Assembly (NCBI RefSeq): GCF_002949795.1
Contig: NZ_CP026692.1
Location: forward strand, 4,696,545-4,760,544
Direction of reading: 5' to 3'
Source: Nostoc sp. 'Lobaria pulmonaria (5183) cyanobiont'
Lineage (GTDB): Bacteria > Cyanobacteriota > Cyanobacteriia > Cyanobacteriales > Nostocaceae
Length of the DNA: 64,000 bases
This document shows, one piece after another, positions 45,198-54,477 of this stretch. The notes beneath the pieces are model-generated. The model was not told the origin of the DNA and searched no databases. It saw nothing but the letters and a program-made list of their open reading frames with translations. A program made the position numbers and the translations under genes. Numbering within the stretch: position 1 is the first letter of the stretch; each line of letters opens with the position of its first letter.

Positions 45198-45494
45198 ATG
45201 ACCGCTAAACTCACGCAAATATTTCAAGTAATTGAAGACACGATCGCAAAACCGCCAATTCCACACGAACCATACAAGCAATCATTGAAAGCCTGGGCGA
45301 TGTATTGTTTGCGAGACAAAGGTTTTATAGTCGTTTATGCTCAAAATGCAGACTTTGCTATTGAAAGAAAACGCGAAGAAAAGCTATATTTCAAAGTTTC
45401 AAACAGCCCTGAAGATTTAGATAATTCTTTTAACTGGATTGTTTGGGATAGTGCAACCAAAAGCGCCAGTCTCCTTCTTCAAAAAATAGATTGA
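45198..45494 (+). CDS. Hypothetical 98-residue protein
   Basis: Not recognised. It starts MTAKLTQIFQVIEDTIAKPP and contains KGFIVVYAQNADFAIERKRE, then EKLYFKVSNSPEDLD. The D-x(n)-E-x-x-x-F-x-V pattern with beta-strand character recalls a small nuclease-like or immunity-type fold, but the match is weak. A HIP1-like site lies in the coding region. No partner gene is evident. Confidence 0.55.
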   Translation: MTAKLTQIFQVIEDTIAKPPIPHEPYKQSLKAWAMYCLRDKGFIVVYAQNADFAIERKREEKLYFKVSNSPEDLDNSFNWIVWDSATKSASLLLQKID

Positions 45495-45567
45495 TGCCAA
45501 AATATTCATCAAATATTTTCCTGATTTTTTAACTATTCTGATTCCTGAATTTTAACTCCTGAATTCT

Positions 45568-46040
45568 GACTAGACAACTGCTGCACAAATCTTTAATGTT
45601 CTGGCGAATTTAATCCCAACTGTAATACAGCTAAGACTTGCTGCATATTGCCAGTAAGTAAATTTGACATTGACAATCACAAACCAGGAAATACTTGACT
45701 TTTGATAATTCCATCTACATCCACTTCTAAAGAGACATACTCTCCTTGTTGCAGGCTAAACCAATCTAGTTTGTTTTCAAATATTTGCCAAACAATATAT
45801 TCTTTTACTCCATTACGACCATAAACTTTTTTCTTGTCATGTAAATCAATAGCAACACTACTAGCTGCTATCTCTATTACCAGTTCTGGCGCACCTTTGA
45901 TGTAATCATCATCGCTCAAACGAGATTGCCCTTGAGCTATTGGTGTGATTAATAGCACCCCATCTGGTTGCAGTTCATTGTCTCTATTTAAGCAGAGTGT
46001 TGGTTTAATTCCACTGTATTGAATTAAAACCAACAATTTC
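45568..46040 (-). pseudogene. Uma2 family gene, 5' end lost and two in-frame stops
   Basis: The minus strand reads TLCLNRDNELQPDGVLLITP, GAPELVIEIAASSVAIDLHD, KKKVYGRNGVKEYIVWQI and IKSQVFPGL, a Uma2 C-terminal half. The stop TGA at 45677 sits where many relatives have tryptophan. The same frame continues (SNLLTGNMQQVLAVLQLGLN) to a TAA, then FVQQLSS. The N-terminal third is missing; in its place stands a dispersed repeat (46040-46135), which gives the frame an artificial start at 46129. Confidence 0.75.
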
Positions 46041-46135
46041 CCGAATGGAGAGGACAGGGGGAACAAGGGAGAGTGATTGAACAAGTTTCTTCTTTGCCTC
46101 TTCTCCAATGCCCAATGCCCAATCCCCAATGCCCC
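46040..46135. repeat. Dispersed repeat that truncated the Uma2 pseudogene
   Basis: GGAGAGGACAGGGGGAACAAGG, shortened at both edges, is followed by GATTGAACAAGTTTCTTC, a CT-rich half and CAATGCCCAATGCCCAATCC. The order and orientation match the elements at 15849-15980 and 32116-32215. Confidence 0.7.
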
Positions 46136-46187
46136 ATAATATAAGAAAGCGCTTCACACTTCTTAAATAATCAGCTTTATTAGAACA

Positions 46188-47696
46188 ATGGCGAGAGACT
46201 TGCGGGGATTCATTAAAATTTTGGAAGAAAGAGGACAATTACGGCGAATTTCAGCTTTAGTTGACCCAGATTTAGAAATTGCTGAGATTTCCAACCGGAT
46301 GCTGCAAAAAGGTGGCCCAGGGTTGTTGTTTGAAAACGTCAAAGGTGCTTCCTTTCCGGTGGCGGTAAATTTGATGGGAACTGTGGAAAGGATTTGCTGG
46401 GCGATGAATATGCAGCATCCAGAGGAGTTGGAAACTCTGGGGAAAAAATTGAGTATGCTGCAACAGCCGAAACCACCGAAGAAGATTTCCCAGGCGATAG
46501 ATTTTGGAAAAGTGCTGTTTGATGTGGTGAAGGCGAAACCAGGACGAGACTTTTTCCCCGCTTGTCAGCAAGTTGTGCTTCAAGGTAATGATTTAGATTT
46601 AAATAAGTTGCCTTTGATACGTCCTTATATTAATGATGCTGGCAAGATTATCACGCTGGGACTAGTAATTACCAAGGATTGTGAAACTGGTACTCCGAAT
46701 GTAGGAGTATATCGTTTACAACTACAATCTCAGAATACGATGACGGTTCACTGGTTATCGGTGCGGGGTGGGGCGAGGCATTTGCGAAAAGCAGCCGAAC
46801 GTGGGAAAAAATTAGAAGTTGCGATCGCACTTGGTGTAGATCCTCTAATTATCATGGCAGCTGCCACACCCATCCCTATAGATTTATCAGAATGGCTGTT
46901 TGCTGGACTGTACGGCGGTTCTGGCGTGCAGTTGGCGAAATGTAAAACTGTAGATTTAGAAGTTCCCGCAGATTCCGAATTTGTCTTGGAAGGAACGATT
47001 ACACCAGGGGAAGTCTTACCAGATGGGCCTTTTGGCGACCACATGGGTTATTACGGTGGTGTAGAAGATTCGCCGTTGATTCGCTTCGAGTGTATGACGC
47101 ACCGGAAAAATCCGATTTACTTAACAACATTTAGCGGTCGTCCACCCAAAGAAGAAGCGATGATGGCGATCGCACTAAATCGCATTTATACGCCCATACT
47201 GCGGCAACAAGTATCAGAAATTGTCGATTTCTTCCTCCCAATGGAAGCTTTGAGTTACAAAGCGGCGATTATTTCCATTGATAAAGCATATCCAGGACAA
47301 GCGCGACGGGCGGCTTTAGCATTTTGGAGTGCCTTACCACAATTTACATACACCAAATTTGTAATTGTGGTGGATAAAGACATAAATATTCGCGATCCGC
47401 GTCAAGTTGTGTGGGCCATTAGTTCCAAAGTTGACCCAGTGCGAGATGTCTTTATTTTGCCAAATACACCTTTTGATACGTTGGATTTTGCCAGTGAAAA
47501 GATTGGCTTAGGTGGACGGATGGGAATTGATGCAACTACAAAGATTCCGCCGGAAACAAACCATGAATGGGGTTCGCCTTTAGAATCCGATCCAGATGTG
47601 GCGGCGATGGTAGAGAGACGATGGGCGGAGTATGGTTTGGCAGAGTTGCAGTTAGGAGAAGTAGACCCGAATTTGTTTGGCTATGATATGAGGTAA
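46188..47696 (+). CDS. ubiD: UbiD family prFMN-dependent decarboxylase
   Basis: The product is 502 residues. UbiD enzymes use prenylated FMN, made by UbiX, to decarboxylate 4-hydroxybenzoate-type acids; in cyanobacteria this is tied to plastoquinone synthesis. Characteristic text: ARDLRGFIKILEERGQLRRI at the start, GVYRLQLQ with RGGARHLRKAAERGK for prFMN phosphate and metal binding, GEVLPDGPFGDHMGYYGGVE in the middle, and PKEEAMMAIALNRIYTPILR with the catalytic-loop glutamates. Full length for the family. No ubiX is seen nearby. Confidence 0.93.
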   Translation: MARDLRGFIKILEERGQLRRISALVDPDLEIAEISNRMLQKGGPGLLFENVKGASFPVAVNLMGTVERICWAMNMQHPEELETLGKKLSMLQQPKPPKKISQAIDFGKVLFDVVKAKPGRDFFPACQQVVLQGNDLDLNKLPLIRPYINDAGKIITLGLVITKDCETGTPNVGVYRLQLQSQNTMTVHWLSVRGGARHLRKAAERGKKLEVAIALGVDPLIIMAAATPIPIDLSEWLFAGLYGGSGVQLAKCKTVDLEVPADSEFVLEGTITPGEVLPDGPFGDHMGYYGGVEDSPLIRFECMTHRKNPIYLTTFSGRPPKEEAMMAIALNRIYTPILRQQVSEIVDFFLPMEALSYKAAIISIDKAYPGQARRAALAFWSALPQFTYTKFVIVVDKDINIRDPRQVVWAISSKVDPVRDVFILPNTPFDTLDFASEKIGLGGRMGIDATTKIPPETNHEWGSPLESDPDVAAMVERRWAEYGLAELQLGEVDPNLFGYDMR

Positions 47697-47844
47697 CGTG
47701 TTAGATAGAAACTGGTAAAAATCTCTGCTGGCTATCAGCTTAACTGATTTTTATCAGTTTAACTTACCCAAAACTAACAAAATATTAGAATGAAAAAGCT
47801 GGAGAACATAGCCTGATATAAATATCTCTTTGATCATCAGCAAA

Positions 47845-48288
47845 AGCTACGACGGGCTACGCCTAAGCAATCTATCAAACTTGCTAGTGGGATGGCTGTT
47901 TCTCTTAAGATCGCCGAACTAACTGTAGTTTCGACTCCATTTAATTTGTCGTAAACAGCCGTGCTAAGATTCATTTCTTCGGCTTTTAGGCGATAGGCTG
48001 CGCTGACTGATGGGTGAATCCCGCATACTACTAAACTCATTAGTTCCACAATCCTGGAAAAAAGTAGTTCTCGCGTGTACTGGGATGAAGCGTTTTCCTC
48101 AAATATTTGATTGATTGTATAAGAGCGCGAATACTCTTTCCATAAGCTCTCGAACCATTACACTTATTGGACTCTCTTTGACAAAACGCTCAAATATTGC
48201 ACCCAGCATTCACCATATCCTCCGCTACTTTTTCCTTTGCGATCGCATGGCATTATTATCCGGCTATTTGTCACCTTCACAGGGCTAG
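47845..48288 (-). mobile_element. Partial copy B of the 663-bp IS4-type element
   Basis: It shares the right part of copy A, from the CGACGGGCTACGCCTA repeat to the terminal repeat GTCACCTTCACAGGGCTAG. It includes the transposase segment IVELMSLVVCGIHPSVSAAY and the same frameshift. About 220 bp at the other end, with the C-terminal transposase piece and terminal repeat, are missing. It differs from copies A and C by several substitutions, so it is older or separately diverged. Confidence 0.8.
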
Positions 48289-48656
48289 GGTGTAGACTAA
48301 TTCTTGGGCGTGGGCAAGCATTGTCTTGCTAATTTCCGAATACATTTCACGCCCTTTGTCTCATGTTTTGAGCCGAGCGCGCAAATCCAATATTTGCGAT
48401 CGCCGCCGGAGGCGATCGCACTCTCGCAAAACGGGTATTTGACCACAAAACCAGTCAGGCTATAGGTTCGGGAAGCTTATCCTTTAATTTTCAGCGATCT
48501 TTGACTTTAAGTCACATTAACTATTATCAAACAATCGCTTCTTGTATCTAATTTTCAGTTTCGCAAAGGCTTGCTCAATTACATATTCTGGTAATTCCTT
48601 AACAGTAAAGCTATCTCAGCAGAGGTGAGGACACAAACCCTGGTTTTACCTTTTAT
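48289..48656. other. Gene-free debris next to element copy B
   Basis: No supported gene in 370 bp. A HIP1 pair forms GCGATCGCCGCCGGAGGCGA near 48400. On the minus strand a short frame, LPEYVIEQAFAKLKIRYKKR, looks protein-like but has no start, family or context. Confidence 0.4.
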
Positions 48657-49886
48657 TTATCCCGTCAGTTTAAACCGTTCTTGTAAAATACAAGCACTTA
48701 CCATTCCTGTCAGAGTAAAAGTTACTTGAGTGCGTTTACTGTCATCCATTTCGGGCAGTTGATCTAGGAGTGCAATAACTGCTTTTTGGTCGTAGAACGG
48801 TAGTGATTTCATCACCTCGCCTCGCAAAGTATCCTGGAGTAGTTCTTGCAATGGCTGATTGCTTTGCAGAGCATAAGGTGGAGAAGAATACGAGTGCTTT
48901 TTACGATAATACATCGTGTCTGTCAAGAAAGGGCGTGCCGCTTCTCGCAGCACATATTTTTCGGTCGCACCACGGATTTTGAGTGAAACAGGAAAGTCAC
49001 GCACTAGCTCAACCACATGATGGTCAAGAAATGGCAGACGCCCCTCAATAGAATGTGCCATTTCTACACCATCGCCCAGCATTCTCAAAACGTAGTTTGG
49101 CAAAACCGTTTTAGACCACAAAGAAAGGGATTGATTGACGGGTTCCCGCCCAGTTAGTTGACCCTGTACATCTAAGCGATTTAAAAAAATCCGAAAGGCA
49201 TCGCGTTCTGCCACAAAAGCAGCAAATGCAGGCGTATAAAAAGGGTAAAGCTTCTTTATACCGGCTTTCATCAGGCCAGCTGAAATATTTTTGAGCCAAG
49301 TTGGTACAAAACCTAAAGTCCGCTGCACGCCCTTTAAAGGCATCTTTGATGCATCAGTTTCTAATAAAAGTGCAGAAACTGGATTGTTCAATTGCAATTC
49401 TGCTAATAGCTGCTGTACAGTCTGTTCATCTTGTCCTTCTCTATTGTAGAGCAACATATCCTCATGCATAGCGACATATCCTCCGAAGATTTCGTCAGAA
49501 CCTTCACCCGTAAGTACAACTTTGTAACCCATATCTCGCGTCGCCTTGCTCAATAGATATTTGCCAGCCGTGGAGATAGTGTTGGAAAGCCTCTCACCGT
49601 AATAAACGGCATCGGCAAAGTTGCTGACAAGATCGGATTGGCTGACTGGAAGGATATGAAGATTTGCCCCGACATGTTCAACTGTCTCGCGAGCGAAAGC
49701 TTGTTCGTCATAAGGGGGTTGATCAAAGGCGATAGTAAACGCCTGTATCGGGTGAGAGGTATGTCTAGCTGCCATTCCCAACACAGTAGACGAATCGAGT
49801 CCACCGCTGAGATAGCAGCCAACTGGTACATCAGCTTGCAAGCGGAGTCGAATCGCTTCGTCCAATAGACCCGTCCAAAATATAAT
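48657..49886 (-). pseudogene. asnB: Asparagine synthase (glutamine-hydrolysing), 5'-truncated
   Basis: About 400 codons of the synthetase half remain. VGCYLSGGLDSSTVLG is the ATP-pyrophosphatase P-loop, YKVVLTGEGSDEIFGGY the substrate loop, and GVEMAHSIEGRLPFLDHH the late conserved motif. The N-terminal glutaminase domain is gone: homology ends at FWTGLLDEAIRLRL, directly beside an IS5-like element at about 49890. The first usable start is TTG 49865, so a truncated protein might still be made, but without glutamine hydrolysis. Confidence 0.8.
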
Positions 49887-49941
49887 CTAGGCAAAAAAAA
49901 TGGTAGAAAGTAAAATTAGCAGTCTACCACTCTGATTTAAA

Positions 49942-50841
49942 ATGTGTATTGTCTTTGATTATATCCAAAAATACCCGGAGAGAACAAAACAGATTTTGGG
50001 TATTAGTCACGAGCAGTTTCAAGCTCTACTTGAGTCCGCTTTCAAAGAACATCTCAAAATCCAGAAGGAAAAAGAAACGCAAAAAATAAGGATTAATTAT
50101 CCTGGAGGAGGACGGAAAGAAATATTATCAATTTCACAGCAAATATGTCTATGTCTGTTTTATTTGAGACAAATACCCACCTTTGAAATATTAGGAATGT
50201 TGTTTGGTGTATCTAAAAGCGAAGCTCATGTTACTTTTCATTACTGGAGAAAAATTATCCGGGTAATTCTCCCATCAAGTTTACTAAAACAGATTCAGGA
50301 AAAAGAAGGAGATTTGATGATTGTACAAGAAATATTGACGAATTTTCAACTCTTAGTAGATAGCCTAGAACAGCCTATTGATAGACCATCTGATAATGAA
50401 AAGCAAAAAAAGTTTTATTCAGGCAAGAAAAAACAGCATACTTTAAAAAGCCAATTAGTAGGTTTGCCAGATGGGAAAGATATTATTGATGTAGCAGTAG
50501 GATTTCTTAGTCCAATATCAGACATCAATTTATTTAGAGAATAACAGAAAAAATTTGATTCTGAACAAAAATTTCAAGGAGATAAAGGATATCAAGGTGG
50601 TAAAAACATTACAACTCCTCAGAAGAAAAAAAGAAACCAGCAATTAACTGAGCAACAAAAAACCGAAAACAAAATTCTATCAAGCAAACGTATATTTATT
50701 GAACATTTAATCAGACTCATGAGAATCTTTCAAATAACTTCACAAAGATTTAAACTGAACTCGAATGTTTATCAAGAAATAATTTTAACAGTTTGCGGTC
50801 TGATTAGACTACGAATTGGTACTTTAGTTTTACGCAGCTAA
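49942..50841 (+). pseudogene. IS5-like (DDE_4 type) transposase with an in-frame stop
   Basis: The ATG at 49942 opens a 200-residue frame ending in TAA at 50542. The same frame then continues for 98 more codons (FDSEQKFQGDKGYQGGKNIT, then RIFIEHLIRLMRIFQITSQR) to TAA 50841. Together they make a full ~299-residue transposase: an N-terminal helix-turn-helix (LFGVSKSEAHVTFHYWRKII), LVDSLEQPIDRP with the first aspartate, KKFYSGKKKQHTLKSQLVG, SDINLF, and a late glutamate. The single nonsense codon probably inactivates it. It interrupts the asnB gene. Terminal repeats were not resolved by eye. Confidence 0.8.
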
Positions 50842-50994
50842 TTAACATTAATAAAAATTAGCGATCGCATAAAACTGTGAACCTCTATTTTTCTCCTCTA
50901 AACTATCATTAACGGTATCAAACCCTAATTGTTACGTTAACATAGAATCTGCAAGGATTGGTCTCAAAGCCTTGTAAATACTTGCTTGTAAGTT

Positions 50995-51318
50995 TTAGGA
51001 TGGGTCTATTGAAATGACATCAGCAGATGGGATATCTGCAAGGTTACGAGTTGCAGTCCGAATTAAATCCGGGCATTGCTCAATACCAATTAGTGTCAGA
51101 TCATGTTCATCCAGGACATTACCGCAAAGACTATATTCTTGAATCCATAAGTAGATATGTTGTAGCAGTAGACCATTACCGCAGCCGAGTTCAACAATCA
51201 CTCTGGGTTGCTCCTTGACGTTCGGAGCATTAAAAATTGACAGAATGTGATTTTTAAAAATCGGCCATAGCTCAAAGTGGCCTTTTTCTACCATTTTTCT
51301 ACCTGGGCTACGAGTCAT
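50995..51318 (-). pseudogene. N-terminal fragment of a SAM-dependent methyltransferase
   Basis: The fragment has 107 residues: GRKMVEKGHFELWPIFKNHI, then PRVIVELGCGNGLLLQHIYL (glycine-rich SAM motif I) and LTLIGIEQCPDLI (motif II acidic region). It stops at ISIDPS, before the rest of the Rossmann fold. The sequence style resembles methyltransferase domains tied to polyketide or peptide synthases. With the adjacent truncated asparagine synthase it may be a leftover of a secondary-metabolite locus; that is inference. Confidence 0.6.
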
Positions 51319-51548
51319 ACTGTCTAATCAGTACAAGCTTTTCATACTATGATTATTATGTAAGTACACTAACATGAAAATTGATAATTACCTCACGAAA
51401 AATTCACATATCTGTATATAGTTAAATTTAATATACTCTGTACTGAATGGCATTAAGAAAAGCTCTAAGCTACCGAGAATAAGGGTTATAGCTTTTAATG
51501 CCATTGAGCAGTAATTATCGCTCTTTAAAGAAACACTTTGCCTAAAGC

Positions 51549-51761
51549 TTATTTAGCAAGGATTTGAGAGGATGGATTATTTGGCGTAGCTGGAGAAATT
51601 GGCACAAGTTCAAGACCTTGAGTATGAGCTTTGTTCCTGAGATTTTTGAGGACTTGCTCGTTATATTTTTGCTCATAGTAGTCCCTGCCAGGGTCTAAAT
51701 ATTGGCAATCCTGATTATGAGAATAATTATCACTATTATTCAAAAGTATGCAAAATTTCAC
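51549..51761 (-). CDS. Unrecognised 70-codon ORF, possibly a transposase tail
   Basis: YLDPGRDYYEQKYNEQVLKN with LRNKAHTQGLELVPI reads like a real protein end and recalls tails seen in some cyanobacterial transposases. I cannot name the family. It lies among mobile-element remnants, without a ribosome site. The flanking 51319-51548 stretch holds nothing recognisable. Confidence 0.3.
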   Translation of the reverse strand: MKFCILLNNSDNYSHNQDCQYLDPGRDYYEQKYNEQVLKNLRNKAHTQGLELVPISPATPNNPSSQILAK

Positions 51762-51992
51762 TATTCAGACCATACCGAACTTGAAAGGCGATCGCATTCT
51801 AGTTTTAGAGGTGCGATCGCCTGGAATAATCACTTCATGTATCTCATCTGTAAAAGCTGCGATCAAAAATTTTACAGCAAAGCAAATGTGTAATTAACCC
51901 TATTTGACATACCTTGTTATCGACCAAGACTGCACAATTACAATACTTTTTACTGGGGTAATTGCGGGGATGGTTGAGGTAATACGGGGTGT

Positions 51993-52372
51993 GATCATAA
52001 CAATTGCATTGCGCTTTGATCGCTACTTTTATCGTAAGAACCACGTAAGGTTTTCCCGTCAAGTGCGACAACTTCACCATTAGTTATCTTAGTTATGGAT
52101 TTCATCCAATCAAGAAAACATGACTGGAACTGCTGGGGATAAATTTTATGCAAATACCCGTGCAAATGTATCGTGTGACGGAATGCCATTCGGGAGTTCT
52201 AAAAATGTTTTTAACCATTCATACTTCGCACTAAGCTCAAGTCTCTATTCCCACCCAACCATCTGCCCCACAAATCACTGCACAGATAGCAATCGTCATG
52301 ATATCAATTAAATTGTGTCGTTTAGTGCGGTCTATTCCTGGGTCTTCTATTCCCAAAAAATCGCCAGAGCGG
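51993..52372 (-). pseudogene. ISAs1-type transposase remnant, frameshifted
   Basis: Two frames carry one protein. KRHNLIDIMTIAICAVICGA with DGWVGIE (52232-52350) is followed by a stop, and then PQQFQSCFLDWMKSITKITN with GEVVALDGKTLRGSYDKSSD (51995-52150). These are consecutive blocks of ISAs1-family transposases; DGKTLR holds a catalytic aspartate. The C-terminal two thirds are missing. Its 5' side abuts the broken holB gene. Confidence 0.75.
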
Positions 52373-52508
52373 TTTTTCCTTTCCCTACTCCCTCAACTTG
52401 ACTGCTAAATAGGTATGCAGGAGCAATTTTATTCTGTTCGATTGCTTCAGTCAGGAGAAGTTTGGCGGTATGCTGTCGGGTGATTTCTGTAAATGGGTTG
52501 TTTTTCAT
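52347..52508 (-). pseudogene. holB: holB-like (DNA polymerase III delta') N-terminal fragment
   Basis: 53 codons: MKNNPFTEITRQHTAKLLLT, then EAIEQNKIAPAYLFSSQVEG and VGKGKTALAIF. This matches the opening of cyanobacterial delta' subunits (helix, IAPAYLF strand, then a P-loop GxxGxGKT-like turn). Its ATG overlaps the stop of the upstream holA (ATGA), a translationally coupled pair. It is cut off by the ISAs1-type remnant. Confidence 0.65.
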
Positions 52509-53460
52509 ATCGTAGAAATTTCAGCAATTCGACTGGTTAGGTTGTCAACTCCGCTTTTGAGTTCGGCTTCGAGTTGTACAAGTAAAGTAAGGCTGTTTTT
52601 AAGCTTTTGAACGCCTACAAACTTGACTTCCTCTTTGAGGTAATACAATCTTTTGGGGTTTTTCAGTTCGGCTATGTCTGCAATCTTAGTATCAGATAAT
52701 TTAGTTTCTACCCCAGCTTTGGTTATTAACCAAGTGCGGAAAATAGAGGTAAGTGTTGCTACTATTTTCAGCGGGTGTTCATTATTATTTAGTAGTTTAG
52801 ATACCTGCACTACTGCCAAATTTGGATGATTCCTTAACATAGCAATAGTAAGCTTTAGGTAGTCAGTATTATGATTACCAACGAGCTGTTTTACTTCCTC
52901 AACAGAGATTATTTTTCCACTTGCATAAACAGCAAGTTTAGCGAATTCGCGGCTCGTGCAGTGTTATTGCCAATTGCTTCGGCTAGATAATTAGTGACAT
53001 CTGGCGTGAGTTTAACTTGATGTATGGCTGCATACTTTCCTATCAAGTTAACTATCCCCTTTTTATCCCAACTAGAAAGTAGGGGAAACTCTTCTTGTTG
53101 GGCATATTTTAGGATAGTTTTTACTACTGTCTTGCGCGAATCTGGCTTTTTATTACCAGTAATTAGTAGAATGTTGCTTGAAGGTATTCGGGAAAAGTGA
53201 TTTTCAAGTTCTTGGTTATTATCTTCATTTAATAAACTTCCAATTAGAGAGTCGCTGTTTGTATGAATAATTTTGTTACCCTCTCCAAAGGGCAAAGTCA
53301 TCACCTCGGTAAAGACTTTTGCAGCAATATTTTTCTCATCTCCAAATAGCTTGACGTAATTGAAAACTTTCCATTCTGGATGAACATTTTGATTCACTAA
53401 ATAATCAGTTCTTTGATTGAGTAAGTAGCTATTTTCGCCGTAGTATAGATATACACTCAT
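52505..53460 (-). pseudogene. holA: Divergent DNA polymerase III subunit delta (holA), frameshifted
   Basis: The 5' part (52909-53460) reads MSVYLYYGENSYLLNQRTDY, MTLPFGEGNKIIH, SSNILLITGNKKPDSRKTVV and VKLTPDVTNYLAEAIGNNTA. The 3' part continues in another frame: EFAKLAVYASGKIISVEEVK, then LKIVATLTSIFRTWL and NPKRLYYLKEEVKF. The join is at about 52940-52955 (GCCGCGAATTCGCTAAACTTG on the coding strand). Together they make a full-length (~315 residues) cyanobacterial-type delta, the clamp-loader stator. The divergence from typical chromosomal HolA suggests an accessory copy, perhaps plasmid- or phage-derived. Confidence 0.75.
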
Positions 53461-53516
53461 GATAGATTAGATAAACATTTAGTTATCAGGCGTTATTCGT
53501 ATTGGAGGAAAAGTAG

Positions 53517-53682
53517 CGTGAGTATTTGAGACAGCAAGTAATTGAAACAGAACTTTGTTATAGCATCTACCATACTAGTTTCCTTGATTTCTTGAAAGCA
53601 AAATGGGAATTGAAGCCAACGCGAAAATTGTTTCAGAGTGTAAATCAGCGAATTGTAGATTACATAGAACAGGAGATGACTT
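53517..53682 (+). pseudogene. Remnant of a STAND/NACHT protein
   Basis: A 55-codon open stretch with no start reads IETELCYSIYHTSFLDFLKA, then LFQSVNQRIVDYIEQEM. The YHTSFLDFL block is typical of the end of the ATPase region in NACHT-type STAND proteins. The fragment is flanked by the holA pseudogene and mobile element copy C. Identification is tentative. Confidence 0.35.
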
Positions 53683-53755
53683 GAAGTGAGGAACGTAGAC
53701 GATTTAAAAAAAGTGAAAAGTCCTGCTCGGGAACGAGTTGACTTTGGAGTTTACC

Positions 53756-54418
53756 CTAGCCCTGTGAAGGTGACAAATAGCCGGATAATAATGCCATGCG
53801 ATCGCAAAGGAAAAAGTAGCGGAGGATATGGTGAATGCTGGGTGCAATATTTGAGCGTTTTGTCAAAGAGAGTCCAATAAGTCTAATGGTTCGAGGGCTT
53901 ATGGAAAGAGTATTCGCGCTCTTATACAATCAATCAAATATTTGAGGAAAACGCTTCATCCCAGTACACGCGAGAACTACTTTTTTCCAGGATTGTGGAA
54001 CTAATGAGTTTAGTAGTATGCGGGATTCACCCATCAGTCCGCGCAGCCTATCGCCTAAAAGCCGAAGAAATGAATCTTAGCACGGCTGTTTACGACAAAT
54101 TAAATGGAGTCGAAACTACAGTTAGTTCGGCGATTTTAAGAGAAACAGCCATCCCACTGGCAAGTTTGATAGATTGCGTAGGCGTAGCCCGTCGTAGACA
54201 TCGCTCCGCAGCATTGGAATGTATTTGCCGATTTTGAACTTGAACAGCTTGCTTTTATTCTCCAAGATTTGGCTTCGAGGGTTCGTTTGAAGTCTTTTCT
54301 CAAACATATCCGTGCTTCAAAGAAGAAGAAAGACCCTCCCAAGTATGACCCTCAACATCCACATGTCTCGACTGCCAAACTTTTGGCGACTCCAAAAAAG
54401 TCACCTTGACAGGGCTAG
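53756..54418 (+). mobile_element. 663-bp non-autonomous IS4-type element, copy C
   Basis: It is the same length as copy A, in the opposite orientation, and near-identical. It starts CTAGCCCTGTGAAGGTGAC and ends GTCACCTTGACAGGGCTAG. It carries the same frameshifted, internally deleted transposase: MVRGLMERVFA; QYTRELLFSRIVELMSLVVC; the internal repeat read as RRRHRSAALECICRF; then DFELEQLAFILQDLASRVRL and KYDPQHPHVSTAKLL in another frame. Its left flank AGTTTACC equals the flank of copy A, but its right flank AGTTAGAA differs, so no clean target duplication remains. Confidence 0.85.
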
Positions 54419-54477
54419 AGTTAGAAGTTAGAAGGTAATTCAATACTCATCACTCAGTACTCAGCACTGATTACTGA

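Noticed and set aside
53686..53880. 64-codon gene at the left end of element copy C
   Set aside because: It starts at GTG outside the element and runs into the terminal repeat in a frame unrelated to the transposase; chance fusion.
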